Of a stretch of 6,200 nucleotides of DNA, positions 5,125-6,200 are shown piece by piece; position 1 is the stretch's first letter; the number at the start of each line of letters is the position of its first letter. The stretch is taken from NCBI GenBank assembly GCA_029260335.1, contig JAJDDL010000461.1, positions 1 to 6,200 of the forward strand. Reading direction: 5' to 3'. The stretch comes from Phycisphaerales bacterium (GTDB taxonomy: Bacteria > Planctomycetota > Phycisphaerae > Phycisphaerales > UBA1924). The translations under genes and the position numbers were made by a program. The notes under the pieces are model-generated. The model saw only the letters and a program-made list of their open reading frames with translations, was not told the DNA's origin and did no database searches.

Positions 5125-6200
5125 ATGAGCATCGAACTCAAACAACACACGTTGGCCAATGGGCTGAAGATCATCGCAGAGGTCGACCAGGCGGCCCAGA
5201 CCTCCGCTGCGGGGTTCTTCGTGCGGACAGGCGCACGCGATGAGCCGCTCAAGCTGATGGGAGTCAGCCATTATCTTGAGCACATGATGTTCAAGGGGAC
5301 CGCCGACCTGTCGGCCGACGAGATTAATCGCGGCTTTGACGAGATCGGTGCACGGAACAACGCCTACACCAGCCATGAGATGACCGTGTTCTACGCCCAG
5401 GTCTTGCCCGAGCGGCTGCGCGAGGCGACGGACCTGCTCGGACGCATGATGCGCCCGGCTCTCAGACAAGACGATTTCGACACCGAGAAAGAGGTCATCC
5501 TCGAAGAGATCGCGATGTACGCCGACAACCCTTTCTGGGTGCTCTACGAAGAAACGAGCGAGCGACACTTCGGCACCCACGGCATGGGGCATCGCGTGCT
5601 TGGGACGCCCGAGTCTATACGAAATCTCGAACGCGATCAGATGCAAGGCTACTTTGATGATCGATACTCGGGCGACAACACGACAGTTGCGCTCGCGGGC
5701 AAGCTCGATTTCGATCGCGCCGTCGAGCAAATCGAACAACTCTGCGGCTCATGGGCGACCACGCGTCCGGAACGCGATACCACGCGACCGGCAATCGCCG
5801 GCGGACGCCAGGACGTGAGCAAGGACACGGTGAATCGCGGATACGCGCTGGCGCTCGCCGACGCGCCGGCGATGGACGACGATCGCAGATACGCCGCGGG
5901 TCTGCTCGGCCATCTGCTGGGCGGGAGCGACAACAGCCGCCTGCACTGGGCGCTGATCGAGACGGGGATCGCCGAGGAAGCCCAGGCTGCGTTCGATCCG
6001 CACGATGGCACGGGCCAGTATTTCGTGTACGCCTCGGGCGATCCGGACCGGCTCGAAGAGATCTGGGGCGTCGTGGAGCGAGAGATCAATGGCCTGCTCG
6101 ATGGCTTGACCGAGGACGACCTGTCGCGCATCAAGGCCAAAGCCGAGACCAAGGCAACCACGTCGGGCGAGAGGCCCGGGGATCGCATGCAACGCCTTGG
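5125..6200 (+). CDS. M16 family zinc metallopeptidase (C-terminus off the right edge)
   Basis: The first 358 residues of a pitrilysin/processing-peptidase-like protein; the frame is open to the window end. The inverted zinc motif HxxEH is intact as H49-Y-L-E52-H53, followed by MMFKG. The distal zinc ligand is E128 in VILEEIAMY (124-132), 74 residues after H53, the family's usual spacing. NNAYTSHEMTVFYA (78-91) is the conserved substrate-binding strand. The second domain begins after about residue 210 and contains GGSDNSRL (275-282 region), the counterpart of the family's 'GxxxSRL' motif. Single-unit bacterial members are about 410-430 residues, so perhaps 50-70 are missing. No signal peptide is seen; the start is directly at the MSIELKQHTLANGLK stretch typical of cytoplasmic M16B members. 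Substrate is unknown; family members degrade peptides or process leader sequences. It is divergent from ruvB and shows leaderless promoter geometry. An inactive partner subunit may follow, as is common, but lies outside the window. Confidence 0.95.
   Translation, partial: MSIELKQHTLANGLKIIAEVDQAAQTSAAGFFVRTGARDEPLKLMGVSHYLEHMMFKGTADLSADEINRGFDEIGARNNAYTSHEMTVFYAQVLPERLREATDLLGRMMRPALRQDDFDTEKEVILEEIAMYADNPFWVLYEETSERHFGTHGMGHRVLGTPESIRNLERDQMQGYFDDRYSGDNTTVALAGKLDFDRAVEQIEQLCGSWATTRPERDTTRPAIAGGRQDVSKDTVNRGYALALADAPAMDDDRRYAAGLLGHLLGGSDNSRLHWALIETGIAEEAQAAFDPHDGTGQYFVYASGDPDRLEEIWGVVEREINGLLDGLTEDDLSRIKAKAETKATTSGERPGDRMQRL

Noticed and set aside
4891..5739. A 282-codon minus-strand open frame antisense to the M16 gene and overlapping the ruvB start
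   Set aside because: Both real frames there show unmistakable family motifs; the antisense product has none. It would also read across the divergent promoter gap.
1..6200. A CRISPR array, mobile element, phage region or defence system
   Set aside because: No regularly spaced repeats, transposase, integrase, tRNA-attached site or defence-type gene was seen; gene content is housekeeping or envelope and the composition looks uniform.

Overview
The window is ordinary, gene-dense, GC-rich bacterial chromosome with six protein-coding genes: four complete and two cut by the window edges. High GC, a mix of Shine-Dalgarno-led and apparently leaderless starts, and a CCCGACGCGCAAGCGAGG-type intergenic repeat suggest Planctomycetota, possibly Phycisphaerae. 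That placement is an inference from recall, not a computed classification.

Layout. Bases 1-1042 on the minus strand hold most of hemW, a radical-SAM-fold heme chaperone related to coproporphyrinogen oxidase; its C-terminus lies off the left edge. Diverging from it, a small FHA-domain protein with a very acidic tail (1121-1606) ends in a hairpin terminator. A second plus-strand unit follows: a coiled-coil protein with a C-terminal four-cysteine zinc ribbon (1721-2479) and, 9 bp later, a multi-pass membrane glycosyltransferase of the PMT/ArnT superfamily (2489-3922). Next comes ruvB on the minus strand (4017-5048), convergent with the glycosyltransferase. Finally an M16 zinc metallopeptidase (5125 to the right edge) diverges from ruvB.

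The genes do not form one pathway. They are housekeeping or envelope functions: heme delivery, phosphopeptide recognition, a coiled-coil scaffold or adaptor, lipid-linked sugar transfer, Holliday-junction migration and zinc-dependent proteolysis. Only the zinc-ribbon and glycosyltransferase genes look co-transcribed.

The most interesting signals are non-coding. The convergent gap 3923-4016 holds three diverged copies (two direct, one inverted) of one roughly 18-nt unit, two of which fold into a long hairpin, so it looks like a REP/BIME-type element. The 76-bp divergent gap between ruvB and the peptidase has a 7-bp inverted repeat (CAGTGTA / TACACTG) placed so that each arm forms a -10 hexamer right at the ATG, suggesting leaderless transcription of both genes. 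Between the arms are two mutually exclusive GC-rich hairpins. I see no CRISPR array, tRNA, rRNA, mobile-element gene, defence system or novel multi-gene system.
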